From contig JADJRU010000013.1 of assembly GCA_016712105.1 (NCBI GenBank), positions 57,069-121,068 on the forward strand: a stretch of DNA of 64,000 bases. The letters are read 5' to 3'. Below the pieces are notes generated by a model, which was not told the origin of the DNA, made no database searches, and was given only the letters and a program-made list of their open reading frames with translations. The DNA is from Ahniella sp. (GTDB taxonomy: Bacteria; Pseudomonadota; Gammaproteobacteria; Xanthomonadales; Ahniellaceae). Positions 1-9,168 of the stretch are shown in pieces (within the stretch, counting starts at the first letter, position 1; each line of letters starts with the position of its first letter). Made by a program: the position numbers and the translations under genes.

Positions 1-27
1 AGGCACGCGCTGGAAGGCGATCGGCAA

Positions 28-436
28 GTGAATTTTGTGCGGCCACTCGAGCCCACCGCCGAACTCGCGCAGAAGGCGATTGCCGAAGAATTTGCGTTCT
101 TCGGCGACTGGAGCGAACGGTATCAATACCTGATCGACCTGGGTCGCAAGTTGCCGGTGTTTAAGCGGCTGCCAGTCGCGTGTGTGGGTGCTGGATCGAC
201 GAATGGGTGATCATCTGGAATTCGCGGCAGTCAGCGATTCGTCGATCGTCAGTGGCTTGGTGTATCTGGTGCTGCGGGTCTATTCCGGGCGAACACCCGC
301 CGAGATCCTGGCGACCGAGCCCACGTTCATCGACGCCATCGGTCTGAAGAAGCATCTCTCGGTGACTCGGAGCAACGGACTGATGGCGCTGATCCAGCGG
401 ATCCGCACGAGTGCTGCAACAAACGCGGCACCGTGA
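28..436 (+). pseudogene. sufE: SufE-like sulfur acceptor, internally deleted and out of frame
   Basis: SufE accepts persulfide sulfur from the SufS cysteine desulfurase during Fe-S cluster assembly. The N-terminal part (28-162) reads FFGDWSERYQYLIDLGRKLP, a typical SufE opening. The C-terminal part is in another frame (about 164-436) and carries the catalytic-Cys motif GCQSRVWV followed by the family ending HLSVTRSNGL. Family members normally have about a dozen residues between these blocks; here about one codon remains and the frame is broken near 163-166. The frame is open back to base 1, so the GTG start at 28 is uncertain. This is either a real deletion that kills the gene or a local assembly error. 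It converges with the tgpA-like gene. Confidence 0.8.
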
Positions 437-446
437 ATGACAAGAG

Positions 447-2413
447 TCAGCGATAACGTTTCAAAGCGTTGATCAACGCCGGAAGTGTGGCCGGCTCGCC
501 ATGTCCATACCGGTGAGCGATGTAGCCTGCAAACAGGGGCTCCAGTTCGACGGCGCGCTCTGGCCACTTTGCCTTCGCACGCAGTCGAAGATGTTCTGGT
601 CCAAGGTGGTCTTCAATGGTCAGGCCATTGCGTCCGAGCCGATGGCGGAATCGAACCCATGCGCGGCCAAGGTGGTCTGGGCGACGTGAGTTCCGGTGGC
701 GCATGGACCACCACACACCCAGAGCCAGGCCTGCTGCGCCAAGGACCGCCAGAGCCAGCGTTAACCCGGATGTCCCAAGATCGCCCAGTCCCAAGGGCTC
801 CAGCAGCCTGCGTTGCCGGTTCGCATCGAACTCGATGACCAGTTGTCGCCATCGGGACGACACCCAGTCCATGCGCATCCCTAGGTCGCCCAGCCAGCCT
901 TGTTCGTACCAGCGGATCGCTTCCGGCAATGCGCCATCGACGGTCCCCTGATTGATCCGTTCGGGAGCCACCGCGCCGGTTGGATCGACGCGCACCCAGC
1001 CTTCTTCTGGTGCCCAGTACTCGGCCCAGGCATGTGCGTCGGAATTGCGCACCAACAAGTAGTCGCCGCTTGAGTTGTAGACACCGCCCAAGTAACCGGT
1101 GACCACGCGGGCCGGTATTCCTGCCGAGCGCATGATGAACACATAGGCGGAACTGAAGTGCTCGCAATACCCGCTTTTGGTCTGGAACAGGAAGTCATCG
1201 ATGGGCCGATCCATCATCAATGGCGGCGGTTCCAAAGTGTAGGTGAAGTCTTGGCGGATCATCGACAGGAACTCTTGCGTGATCGCGGCTGCATCGTTGC
1301 CGTTTCGTGTGGCCAGTGCTTCGCCGAGCGCACGAGCCTTGGGATTGCTGTTGTTGCGAGGCAGGCGCAATGCCAGCATTCGATGTAATGGCGGCAACTC
1401 GGAACTGAAACGATAGCGAGTCGCGGAGCTGAACGAGATCAGCTTGCCGGTTCGATGACGGGCCGTCGCGCCAAAGTCTGGCCATCACTGATCTGACGCA
1501 GATCGATGCCGGAGGCGCGGACGGGCAAGTCGAGAGGAAACAGCCACTGCTGTTCCGTGGGCTCCATCATGACGTCGTAGGCCAGGACGGACGTCTCGTC
1601 GTACTCCAGGCTGAACCCATCCTCGTATGCCATCCTGTTGGCGCCGTGCCAGGCACTGCCATCGAAATCCCAGAGGACGGGGCCGCGCCAGTAACGCTGC
1701 TGAGGGCTTGGCAACTGACCGCGGAACATGGCGCGCATCACGGGCGTGTCGTCATTCCAGAGTCCACTCATCGCACCGGGTTCCATTCGGTCGCTCAGGC
1801 CGGTCTTGCCGGTACGCGCGTCCCAGGGCGCACCCCATAGCGGGCTTGCCAATCTTGGAAACAGGGTGAACGTCAGCAGCGTCAAAGGGATCGCGGCAAT
1901 CGCCAGGCGACCCGCCAGAGGCATGGCACGACGAACCGCCGCCGACAGTCCTGATGCGCCAGCGCCGAAGCCGGGTGTCACGCCATGCAGGGCGGCAAAC
2001 AGCACGGCGCCGACAAACAATGCGTAAACGGTTGCGATCATCTGTTGTGAAAACAGGAAGGTGACCATGGTCGTGAAGAACGAAGCGGCAAGTAGCAGCC
2101 GGGCATCACGCCGAGTCCGGGTCTCCAGCAGTTTCAGTGCCAGCAGACAGATCAACAGCGCAGAACCGCCTTCGCGACCGATCGGTATGCCGACCTCCCA
2201 TACGAGCAACGCCAGGATTCCGAAGCTGATGCCACCCCTCAGCAGCAGTGGCACTGGGCCTGGCATCCACGTCGCCCAGGCCAGTCGGATCACCAGCATG
2301 CCGATGAACACGATCGACAGCGGCACAGGCAACCAATGCCAGTGCGCAACGACCATGAGAATCAGGGCAAGGGCCAGAAGTCCGATTTCGTTGCGTGTCA
2401 ACGAATTCGTCAT
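447..2413 (-). CDS. tgpA: TgpA-type membrane transglutaminase-like protein (DUF3488), one frameshift
   Basis: Inner-membrane protein with a periplasmic transglutaminase-like domain. The N-terminal half has about six hydrophobic segments. The second half has the Cys-His-Asp set: Cys in SGYCEHFSS, His in SDAHAWAEYW, Asp in VRVDPTG. One C-terminal membrane segment and a cytoplasmic tail follow. The frame breaks near 1440; one added base restores a continuous protein of about 655 residues, the normal family length. The ATG at 2413 overlaps the stop of the DUF58 gene (ATGA), so moxR, DUF58 and this gene form one operon, a common bacterial arrangement. In Pseudomonas aeruginosa TgpA is essential. 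The physiological substrate here cannot be read from the sequence. Confidence 0.88.
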
Positions 2414-3388
2414 GGCAGAAGTGCCAGTTTGGCCAGGCATTGGGCACAGAATTCATCGCCACTGCCCGGGCCCATTTCGGATTCCGGCAAGATCAACCGG
2501 AAGCTCAGTCCTTCGGCCTGCGCAGCCAACACCCAGGCAGTGAGTCGGGAGATGCGCGTTTCGGGATCCAGAAGCGGCAACGCGAACCAATCGAGGCACA
2601 CAGCGTCGGATACCGGATCGGCAAACTCCTTGACCAACAGCGTTTCGGCATGAGCACTCTGTTTCCATGCGATATGGCGTGGCGGGTCACTGTTGCGATA
2701 TTCGCGAAGCCCTTGCCATTCCTCGCCAGGCGCGCGCATCCGGCTCCCGTGGTCCTCACGTGCACCCGTCGGCAGACCCGGCGCATTCAATTCCGGTCGG
2801 GCATAAACCAGAAAACTGCGATCCGGATTCAGCCAGCTCCAAGCCCAAACGATGCCGAACGGATACTCGGTCCAGAGCCGCAGGCGTCCGGGCTTGAAGT
2901 GACCGCGCTTCCCGGTCGGAACTTCGATGGACACTTGGTGTGTCGGCGGCGGGCGACGCGATGAACTCGGACCGCGCCTCGCCCAGTTCCAGGATAAGTC
3001 CGCTGCGTTGACGCTCGTCCCGCTCTCGAAACGTGCAGATCAGCCGCAAGGGTGTTCCGGCATGGACAGAATCTGCGCGCAAGGACTGAAGCGACAACCC
3101 GCGAAGGTCTCCAACAGTATGGTGGAAACTGACCATCGATAATGACGCCACCAGAAACGCAAACAACAAGGCGGGGTTGTTGTTGAAATTGAGTGCGCCG
3201 ATCACCATCGCGAGTACGATCAGGCCGAAGAACACCCCGAATCCGGTTGGGAGAATGTAGATCCTGCGTCCGTGCAACGTGATCGGCAGGGATTCCGTCT
3301 GACGGTAACGGGTCAGGGCCGGCAGTCGCCGTTCGGCCTGGTTCATGGCCTGTTCCCAGCCGCGCGACCAGAGTGAGCGCAGTGACAT
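2410..3388 (-). CDS. DUF58 family membrane protein, one frameshift
   Basis: Middle gene of the moxR / DUF58 / transglutaminase operon. Two hydrophobic segments lie near the N-terminus (around YILPTGFGVFFGLIVL), followed by a long soluble part. The DUF58 signature region, with its basic Arg-rich stretch ending PPRHIAWK, lies in the second reading frame. The frame breaks near 2935; removing one base gives a single protein of about 325 residues. The start at 3388 overlaps the moxR stop (ATGA). DUF58 proteins often act with MoxR ATPases, possibly through a von Willebrand-like fold, but no biochemical role can be assigned here. Confidence 0.85.
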
Positions 3389-4311
3389 CAGCCGGACACC
3401 GCCACGCGCTTCTGGATTTGCGCTGCAATGGTCTCGCGACTGGCACCGGCATCCTGCGTCGGCACCATGCGATGGGCGGTGACGGCGACAAACACTTGCT
3501 GGACATCTTCCGGCAAGACGAAATCCCTTCCGGCCAGGAAGGCCATGCCGCGGCTTGCGGCCAGCAAGGCCAATCCCGCGCGGGGTGACAGTCCGAGCTT
3601 CAGGTTGGATTGGACACGTGATGCCGCCAGCAAACGCTGGACATAATCGACGAGCGCCCCGCTGGCACGCAATTGCCGCACATGTTGCCGAAGTGTCTGC
3701 AGGTCACCCGGCGCGAGGATGGGCTTCAGTTGTGCGAGCAGGTCGCGGCGATCGTCACCGGCCAACATTTCGCGTTCCGCTTCGGCGGCCGGGTAGCCGA
3801 TGTTCAGTCGCATCAGGAAACGGTCGAGCTGGGAGTCCGGCAAAGGGAAGGTCCCTGCCAGATCCACCGGATTCTGCGTCGCTACTACAAAAAACGGTTG
3901 CGGCAATGCGCGCGTCTGGCCGTCAATCGTGACTTGTTGTTCGGCCATCGCTTCCAGCAACGCACTTTGGGTCTTGGGCGTGGCACGATTGATTTCGTCG
4001 GCCAGGATCAACTGCGAGAAGATGGGCCCCGGATGGAATCGGAACTCGCCATGCTCGCGCTGGTAAACGGAAACACCGAGAATATCGGAGGGCAGCAGGT
4101 CACTGGTGAACTGGATACGCTGGTATTGCAGACCCAGACTTGCCGCCAGGGCGTGCGCCAAAGTGGTCTTGCCGACACCCGGAACATCCTCGATCAACAA
4201 ATGCCCGCCTGCGAGCAGACACGCCAATGCCATACGAACGGTTTCGGATTTGCCCAACAGCACTGAGTCGACCTGTGCCTTTACCGCTTCGATCTGTTCT
4301 GCCTTGCCCAT
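3388..4311 (-). CDS. MoxR family AAA+ ATPase
   Basis: MoxR ATPases are AAA+ chaperone-like proteins that usually act on the products of neighbouring DUF58 or von Willebrand genes. The Walker A motif is EDVPGVGKTTLAHAL near residue 40, Walker B is LILADEINRA, and sensor 1 lies around VVATQNPVD. Length is 307 residues. The open frame runs far upstream, but that part is antisense to the glycosyltransferase gene. The ATG at 4311 has AGGGA a few bases upstream and matches the family N-terminus, so it is preferred. The stop overlaps the ATG of the DUF58 gene. It heads the three-gene operon. Confidence 0.93.
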   Translation of the reverse strand: MGKAEQIEAVKAQVDSVLLGKSETVRMALACLLAGGHLLIEDVPGVGKTTLAHALAASLGLQYQRIQFTSDLLPSDILGVSVYQREHGEFRFHPGPIFSQLILADEINRATPKTQSALLEAMAEQQVTIDGQTRALPQPFFVVATQNPVDLAGTFPLPDSQLDRFLMRLNIGYPAAEAEREMLAGDDRRDLLAQLKPILAPGDLQTLRQHVRQLRASGALVDYVQRLLAASRVQSNLKLGLSPRAGLALLAASRGMAFLAGRDFVLPEDVQQVFVAVTAHRMVPTQDAGASRETIAAQIQKRVAVSG

Positions 4312-4374
4312 GATGGTCCCTGTCTTCCGTTCGTTCGCGATGGACCGGAGCATGCCCGATTTTCTGTCATTTGG

Positions 4375-6189
4375 GTGTGTGCGGTGAGTCATCGTGCGTT
4401 CTGGCTTGCCTTTGGCACGGTGGCGTTCCTTCGACTCATTCTCGCAGCGAACGTTCCGCTGTTCGGCGATGAAGCGTTCTACTGGCAGGAAAGCCGCCGC
4501 CTGGCTGCGGGATACAGTGATCTGCCCGCAGGCACCGCCTGGTTGATCGCGATGGGTCAATTTCTGTTCGGGCATTCGCTGCTGGCGCTTCGGTGGCCGT
4601 TCGTCTGTGCGGGCTTGTTGACGGTGTTGCTGGTTCGGGTGACGTTGCGCCGGATCACCGATCCGGACACCGCAAACCGGGGCGGCCTGCTCGCGCTGCT
4701 GTTGCCCATTGGCCAGGCCGTCGGTGTGCTGGCCATCCCGGACGTGGTCTTGACCTTGTTTCTGGTGCTGGGGTCGATTGCCCTCATTCGTGCCAAGGAC
4801 GACGATCGCTGGCGATGGTGGTTGCTGTTTGGTGTGGCGCTGGCGTGTGCGTGGGCTGTGCACTGGCGCACGGTCATGATTTACGCTGCGGGCGGTCTCC
4901 TGTTGGTGGGTGATCCGTCAGCACGGAGACTCTGGAAATCGCCGAGACACTGGATTGCACAGGGCATCGGACTGACCGGACTTCTGCCGAGCCTGATGTT
5001 CAATGCCGCCACGGACTGGCCGGCGTTGCGATTCCAGGCGGTCGATCGCCACGACTGGGGCTTTCATGCCGGCGGTTTGATGATGCCGCTCGAACAGATG
5101 GTCGCGGTATCGCCATTGTTCTTTGTGCTGGCCTTGTTGGCCGCCTGCCAATGGGCCCGCTCTGCTGAAGCGAACCCGTCCCGTTCTTACGCGTGGCTGG
5201 GGCTCGGCCTGTTTGGTGCGTATTTCCTGATTGGCTGTTTTGCCGATCAGGAGCGAACGCGGATCCACTGGCCGGCGCCGGCGTTCCTGCTGCTGATCCC
5301 GGCGTTGCTGTGCTGGATAAAAAGCCCGTCGCGCATGTGGCCCTGGCTTGCCGGAACCGCTGCCTTGGTCAGTGCGATCATGTTCGGTGGTCTGGCGATC
5401 CTGTGGCAAAAGCCGGCATGGACCGAGCCGTTCGGCAAACGCTTCGGCGCCAACTTCATTGGCTACGACACGCTGGCCGAAACGGTTCAACCGATGCTGG
5501 CGGCCTCCGGGGGCCGCGTACTGATCGCCGACAACTTCCTGCTTGCGGCGCAACTCGACTGGCAACTCGGGCGATCGCCCTATGTGCTGGATGCGGCGCG
5601 TAACGCCGAACACGGGCGGGCCGTGCAACTTGAGCTATGGGCGCTTGATGAATCAGCGCTTCAGGCACAAGACTGGCAACGAGCTCTGCTGGTGGTGGAC
5701 GATTCGGCCTTGTTCGCGGCCGATCGATTCGGCTTTTATGCCTCGTTGTGCCAACGGTTGGGAGGCCTCGAATTTGCGGGTGAACACATGACGGACGATG
5801 GGCGACGACGCTTCACGCTCTGGTCTGTCGATCGGCGTGGCGCCAACTGCCGTCAGCCCATTCTCTCCATGTTGTTTCCGATCGAGCATCGGGCCGAGCA
5901 GATCATCGTTGGCGGATACGCCGTGCAACATCTGGGGCGGGTGCGCGCTGTCCATCTGGACGTGGAAGGGCAATGGCTTGCCACGGATGTCCTCGGCCCG
6001 CAGGGCCCGGTGGTCGACACCCATTGGCCCGAACTGCGAGATGCCAACGGCGAGCATGTCGGATTCCGGTTCGAGCTGGATCGCGCTGCGTTGAGGCCGG
6101 GTCCATTGCGTTATCGACTGGTCGCCGAAGCGGATGATGGTCAACGTCGGGAGATCGATCGATTTGTGCTCGATCCCGCCCAGCAATGA
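4375..6189 (+). CDS. ArnT-like membrane glycosyltransferase (GT39/83 type)
   Basis: Large inner-membrane glycosyltransferase of the ArnT/PMT fold, which moves a sugar from a polyprenyl-phosphate carrier to a periplasmic acceptor. The first periplasmic loop has FGDEAFYWQESRRLAAGYSD, matching the D-E-A-Y-Y-W motif with the catalytic acidic pair. About ten hydrophobic segments follow up to about residue 350, then a soluble C-terminal domain of roughly 250 residues. Length is 604 residues. The start could be GTG 4375 or GTG 4384; neither has a strong ribosome site. It diverges from moxR with about 60 bases between. No carrier or lipid-A genes are adjacent, so donor and acceptor are unknown. Confidence 0.75.
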   Translation: MCAVSHRAFWLAFGTVAFLRLILAANVPLFGDEAFYWQESRRLAAGYSDLPAGTAWLIAMGQFLFGHSLLALRWPFVCAGLLTVLLVRVTLRRITDPDTANRGGLLALLLPIGQAVGVLAIPDVVLTLFLVLGSIALIRAKDDDRWRWWLLFGVALACAWAVHWRTVMIYAAGGLLLVGDPSARRLWKSPRHWIAQGIGLTGLLPSLMFNAATDWPALRFQAVDRHDWGFHAGGLMMPLEQMVAVSPLFFVLALLAACQWARSAEANPSRSYAWLGLGLFGAYFLIGCFADQERTRIHWPAPAFLLLIPALLCWIKSPSRMWPWLAGTAALVSAIMFGGLAILWQKPAWTEPFGKRFGANFIGYDTLAETVQPMLAASGGRVLIADNFLLAAQLDWQLGRSPYVLDAARNAEHGRAVQLELWALDESALQAQDWQRALLVVDDSALFAADRFGFYASLCQRLGGLEFAGEHMTDDGRRRFTLWSVDRRGANCRQPILSMLFPIEHRAEQIIVGGYAVQHLGRVRAVHLDVEGQWLATDVLGPQGPVVDTHWPELRDANGEHVGFRFELDRAALRPGPLRYRLVAEADDGQRREIDRFVLDPAQQ

Positions 6190-6198
6190 ATCAGGCAA

Positions 6199-7647
6199 TC
6201 AAAAGCTATCGTCCGAACTGAAGCCGCCGCTGTCCCCGCCAATACTTGAATCGGTTGAAAAACCACCGCTATCGCTGTCGGAATTCCCCGAACCACTGGA
6301 ACCCCCGAACACGCCCCCGAATCCACCGTGGTCGGAACCGCCATAACCACCGGACTGGCCGCGCGGCAACCGGAATCGATGGTTGGTATGGACCCGGTTC
6401 CATGCGTCATTCAGCATGATTCCGCCGCGGAGCAATTCGCCGAGCACGGCGCCGATCACGATGCCGTTTCCGAACTCGGAATCGCGTGAGTCGTAAGAAT
6501 GCGTGCGGAAGCGGCGACGCAGTTCTTCCGCATCGCCGAGTTGCCGGACCAGCGTGGCTTGCTGGGTCCGCAACTGGGCAATCTCGCCATCATGCTGGCT
6601 GATCTGCGCGCGTGCGTTGGCCAGTCCGGCCACCAGCGCGTCATCCTTCGGGGTCGATGTCGAGCGCGCGTCGTCGCGAAGGGTCTGGAGGTCTTCGCGG
6701 CCCATATGTGTGGTCAAGGTTTGTACGGCCTCGACCGTAAACGGATCGCTGCCATCGGCAAACGCGGCACGCTGCTGCAAGTTCAGTTGATGGCCCTGTT
6801 CCTCGAGCGACAGGGCCTGTTCCGCTGCCGCGAGCGCCTGTTCAGCCTTCACTCGACTGGCTTCGAGTTCGCCATAACCGGCGCGGGCCAGAGCCTCCTG
6901 TTCGATGCGGGCGAGTTCGGCACGTGCTTCCGGCAGTTTTGCCTTCAGGTTTTCGGCATGGGCACGCAACTGGACCGCCAAGGCGAGCAGCATCCGGTAA
7001 TTGCGATGGGCACCATCGTATCGACAGAGTCGTGCGACCCAGCCATCCATCGTCCGGATCAGCGGCATGGCATCGTATTCGGGAAAGCCGTATCGACGTT
7101 GCCACAGGTACACGAACAGACGGTCAGCCTCATAAGGCTGACGCTTCTGTTCGCGGTCCCCTTCGGCAGTCTGGCACTTGGTCTCCGCTGCGGTGATCTG
7201 TTGCTCGAGTGCGCTCACGCGCTCGCTTGCCGCGATCCAGACTGGGTCCAGTCGCGATGTTTCGGCCGTGCGAACAAACAGCGTTCGTTCTTCCGCGAGT
7301 GCCTCGTCGCGGTGTTTCACACAATCCAGGCGGACTTGCGCCAGTTCGTTCTGGCGGATCCCTGAACTGGCAATCCGCTGATCGAGCGCCATGAACGCGT
7401 CATGGCGTTTCGCCACGAGCGCCAGGACACGCTGATCGGCCAGGTCGAGTTTGTCGCCGGCTTCGCCCTGCTGGAGGAGGTCGAGCCGAAGTCGCGCCAG
7501 ACGTTCCGTGCTGGCGTGTTCCTCGGAACGCGCGTTTTGCTGGATGGACACCAAAGCGTCCAGTCGACGTGCAATACGGTCGGCTTCGGAGCGCTGCGCA
7601 TTGATGCGCGTGTCCATGTCCTGAAGGGCTTGTGTACCGGTAGTCAT
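6199..7647 (-). CDS. Coiled-coil protein with Gly/Ser/Asp-rich C-terminal tail
   Basis: Unrecognised 482-residue protein. Residues 1 to about 370 are Ala/Glu/Arg/Gln-rich heptad-like helix, strongly predicted coiled coil. A short hydrophobic stretch follows (GNGIVIGAVLGELLRGGIML), then a low-complexity tail of Gly, Ser and Asp (FGGVFGGSSGSGNSDSDSGG). Such tails also occur at the end of TPM/DUF1517-type membrane proteins, but no TPM domain is visible. The start at 7647 is fixed by AAGGAG six bases upstream. The gene begins 10 bases after its upstream partner ends, so the two are almost certainly co-transcribed. No enzymatic motif was found. Confidence 0.75.
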   Translation of the reverse strand: MTTGTQALQDMDTRINAQRSEADRIARRLDALVSIQQNARSEEHASTERLARLRLDLLQQGEAGDKLDLADQRVLALVAKRHDAFMALDQRIASSGIRQNELAQVRLDCVKHRDEALAEERTLFVRTAETSRLDPVWIAASERVSALEQQITAAETKCQTAEGDREQKRQPYEADRLFVYLWQRRYGFPEYDAMPLIRTMDGWVARLCRYDGAHRNYRMLLALAVQLRAHAENLKAKLPEARAELARIEQEALARAGYGELEASRVKAEQALAAAEQALSLEEQGHQLNLQQRAAFADGSDPFTVEAVQTLTTHMGREDLQTLRDDARSTSTPKDDALVAGLANARAQISQHDGEIAQLRTQQATLVRQLGDAEELRRRFRTHSYDSRDSEFGNGIVIGAVLGELLRGGIMLNDAWNRVHTNHRFRLPRGQSGGYGGSDHGGFGGVFGGSSGSGNSDSDSGGFSTDSSIGGDSGGFSSDDSF

Positions 7648-7657
7648 GAATGGCTCC

Positions 7658-8962
7658 TTACCAGTCCGTGATCGTGCCGCCGGCGATCTCGACGGTGTAA
7701 CGCGGTTCGAGTTCGCCACGGATCTTGGTGCCGACCACGGCCGCGTCGATCAAGCCGTTGTCCTGTTTGTCGGCGCGCACCTGATCGTAAACGGACTGCG
7801 GCACGCGGATCGCAAAACGCGACACCGTCTCCACCTGCTGGGTCTCTTCACTGGTCACCGGAAGCTTCAGGATCTGGCCATCGGCATCAACCGCTTCGAC
7901 GATCACGTAGTGACTGCGGCCTTCGTCCTGGCCCGCGGCCTTGCGGCGCACGCCGGACTGCACTCCAGGGCGATTGACGATCCGCAGTTCATAGGCCAGA
8001 TCGACTTGCGCCGCTGCCTGAGTGAACTTGCCGACTGCCGTGCGCGCGCGTTCGGAATCGCCCAATCGCAGCGCCTGCTCCGCCACACCATCGAGTCGCG
8101 TCATCTCGGCAGCCACGGTTTCCCCCAGCGCCAAACCCACCAGTTGCGATCGACCTACACGGAACTGCTGTTCGATCGACTGCAGTTCGGTTGCTTCACC
8201 AAGTTGGCTGCGGACCTCCGACAGTTGCCCGGATAGTTCGTCCAGGCGTGTCTTGTCGGTGGAAAGCAAACGTGCCGCCGCGTCCGGATCGGCGGCGAAC
8301 TGATCGGCTGGCATGGGCGACAGGGCCGCGAGCGCCTGCGTTGTCGCGGTCGCTTCAGCCAGCACTTGCGTGGCCTTGGTCTGGCGCTCGGTGACGGCCG
8401 CTTCGGTGATGGGTTGGGCTTCCGGATCGAGTTGCTCCAGTCGCCGCTGCTGTGACGTCAGCTCCGACTGTCTGCGCACTGCTTCATCCTGCAGCGCACT
8501 CACCTGATCCTCGAATTTCCCGTACGCAAAATGATCGGCGATCTGACCGGGCAGCGTGGCGATGACCCACAGGGTACCGACGCCGATGGAGGTGAATACA
8601 CTGCGACGGAACCAGCGCCAGCGGTCGATGTAGATTTCCGCCAGGCGCACCGCGAACGTTCGCTTGGGCGGAACGTACGTGAACCGGTCTTGTTTGAGGG
8701 CCTCGACACCTTGCCGGATGATCTCGTCGCTGACGGCGATGCCCTGGCCCGCATAAATCTGCCGAACGCGGGCGACAAACGCTGCATCACGTGCATCCGA
8801 ATGCAACTCGCGCGAAATGACGTCCTGTTCGTGGCGCAGCGTGTCGACGACATCCATGGCGAGCATGACTTCGTCGAGCCCGGGTTCGGGCGGCTGGGCC
8901 GCAGCAGGCGTGACTTTGGGTTGCAGTGCGGCAGCGTTCTGGCGGATGTCAGTCATGGCCAT
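7658..8962 (-). CDS. Conserved DUF6384-like protein with one membrane segment and coiled coil
   Basis: 434 residues. The N-terminal region has the conserved block GLDEVMLAMDVVDTLRHEQ and a second block, VSDEIIRQGVEALKQDRFTY. I recall these from proteins labelled DUF6384, but this was not checked against a profile. One membrane segment lies around residues 125-145 (SVFTSIGVGTLWVIATLPG). A long heptad-rich helix follows, then a compact C-terminal domain of about 110 residues. It is the first gene of a two-gene cassette with the Gly/Ser-tail protein. The arrangement suggests a membrane-anchored structural or scaffold role; no function is established. ATG 8956 is an alternative start. Confidence 0.7.
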   Translation of the reverse strand: MAMTDIRQNAAALQPKVTPAAAQPPEPGLDEVMLAMDVVDTLRHEQDVISRELHSDARDAAFVARVRQIYAGQGIAVSDEIIRQGVEALKQDRFTYVPPKRTFAVRLAEIYIDRWRWFRRSVFTSIGVGTLWVIATLPGQIADHFAYGKFEDQVSALQDEAVRRQSELTSQQRRLEQLDPEAQPITEAAVTERQTKATQVLAEATATTQALAALSPMPADQFAADPDAAARLLSTDKTRLDELSGQLSEVRSQLGEATELQSIEQQFRVGRSQLVGLALGETVAAEMTRLDGVAEQALRLGDSERARTAVGKFTQAAAQVDLAYELRIVNRPGVQSGVRRKAAGQDEGRSHYVIVEAVDADGQILKLPVTSEETQQVETVSRFAIRVPQSVYDQVRADKQDNGLIDAAVVGTKIRGELEPRYTVEIAGGTITDW

Positions 8963-9168
8963 ATTCGCCTGAAAGCGGGCTCATCGGGAGGTTGCTCGAT
9001 CATTGAACAGGGCATACCCCACATTGGAACCGACTTGCCGTGGTGATGCAATTGCCACACGGCACGTGGGTGACGCTTGTCAGGATCCGGGGTCGCCGAT
9101 TGTCGATGGTTTCGCAGACTCGCCCGTGGCCCTGGCAATAGAGTCGCCGGTGAGTGCGGGAGATGGGC

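Noticed and set aside
4312..4863. Upstream extension of the moxR frame by 184 codons
   Set aside because: It is antisense to the glycosyltransferase gene, has no family similarity, and the ribosome site and family start lie at 4311.
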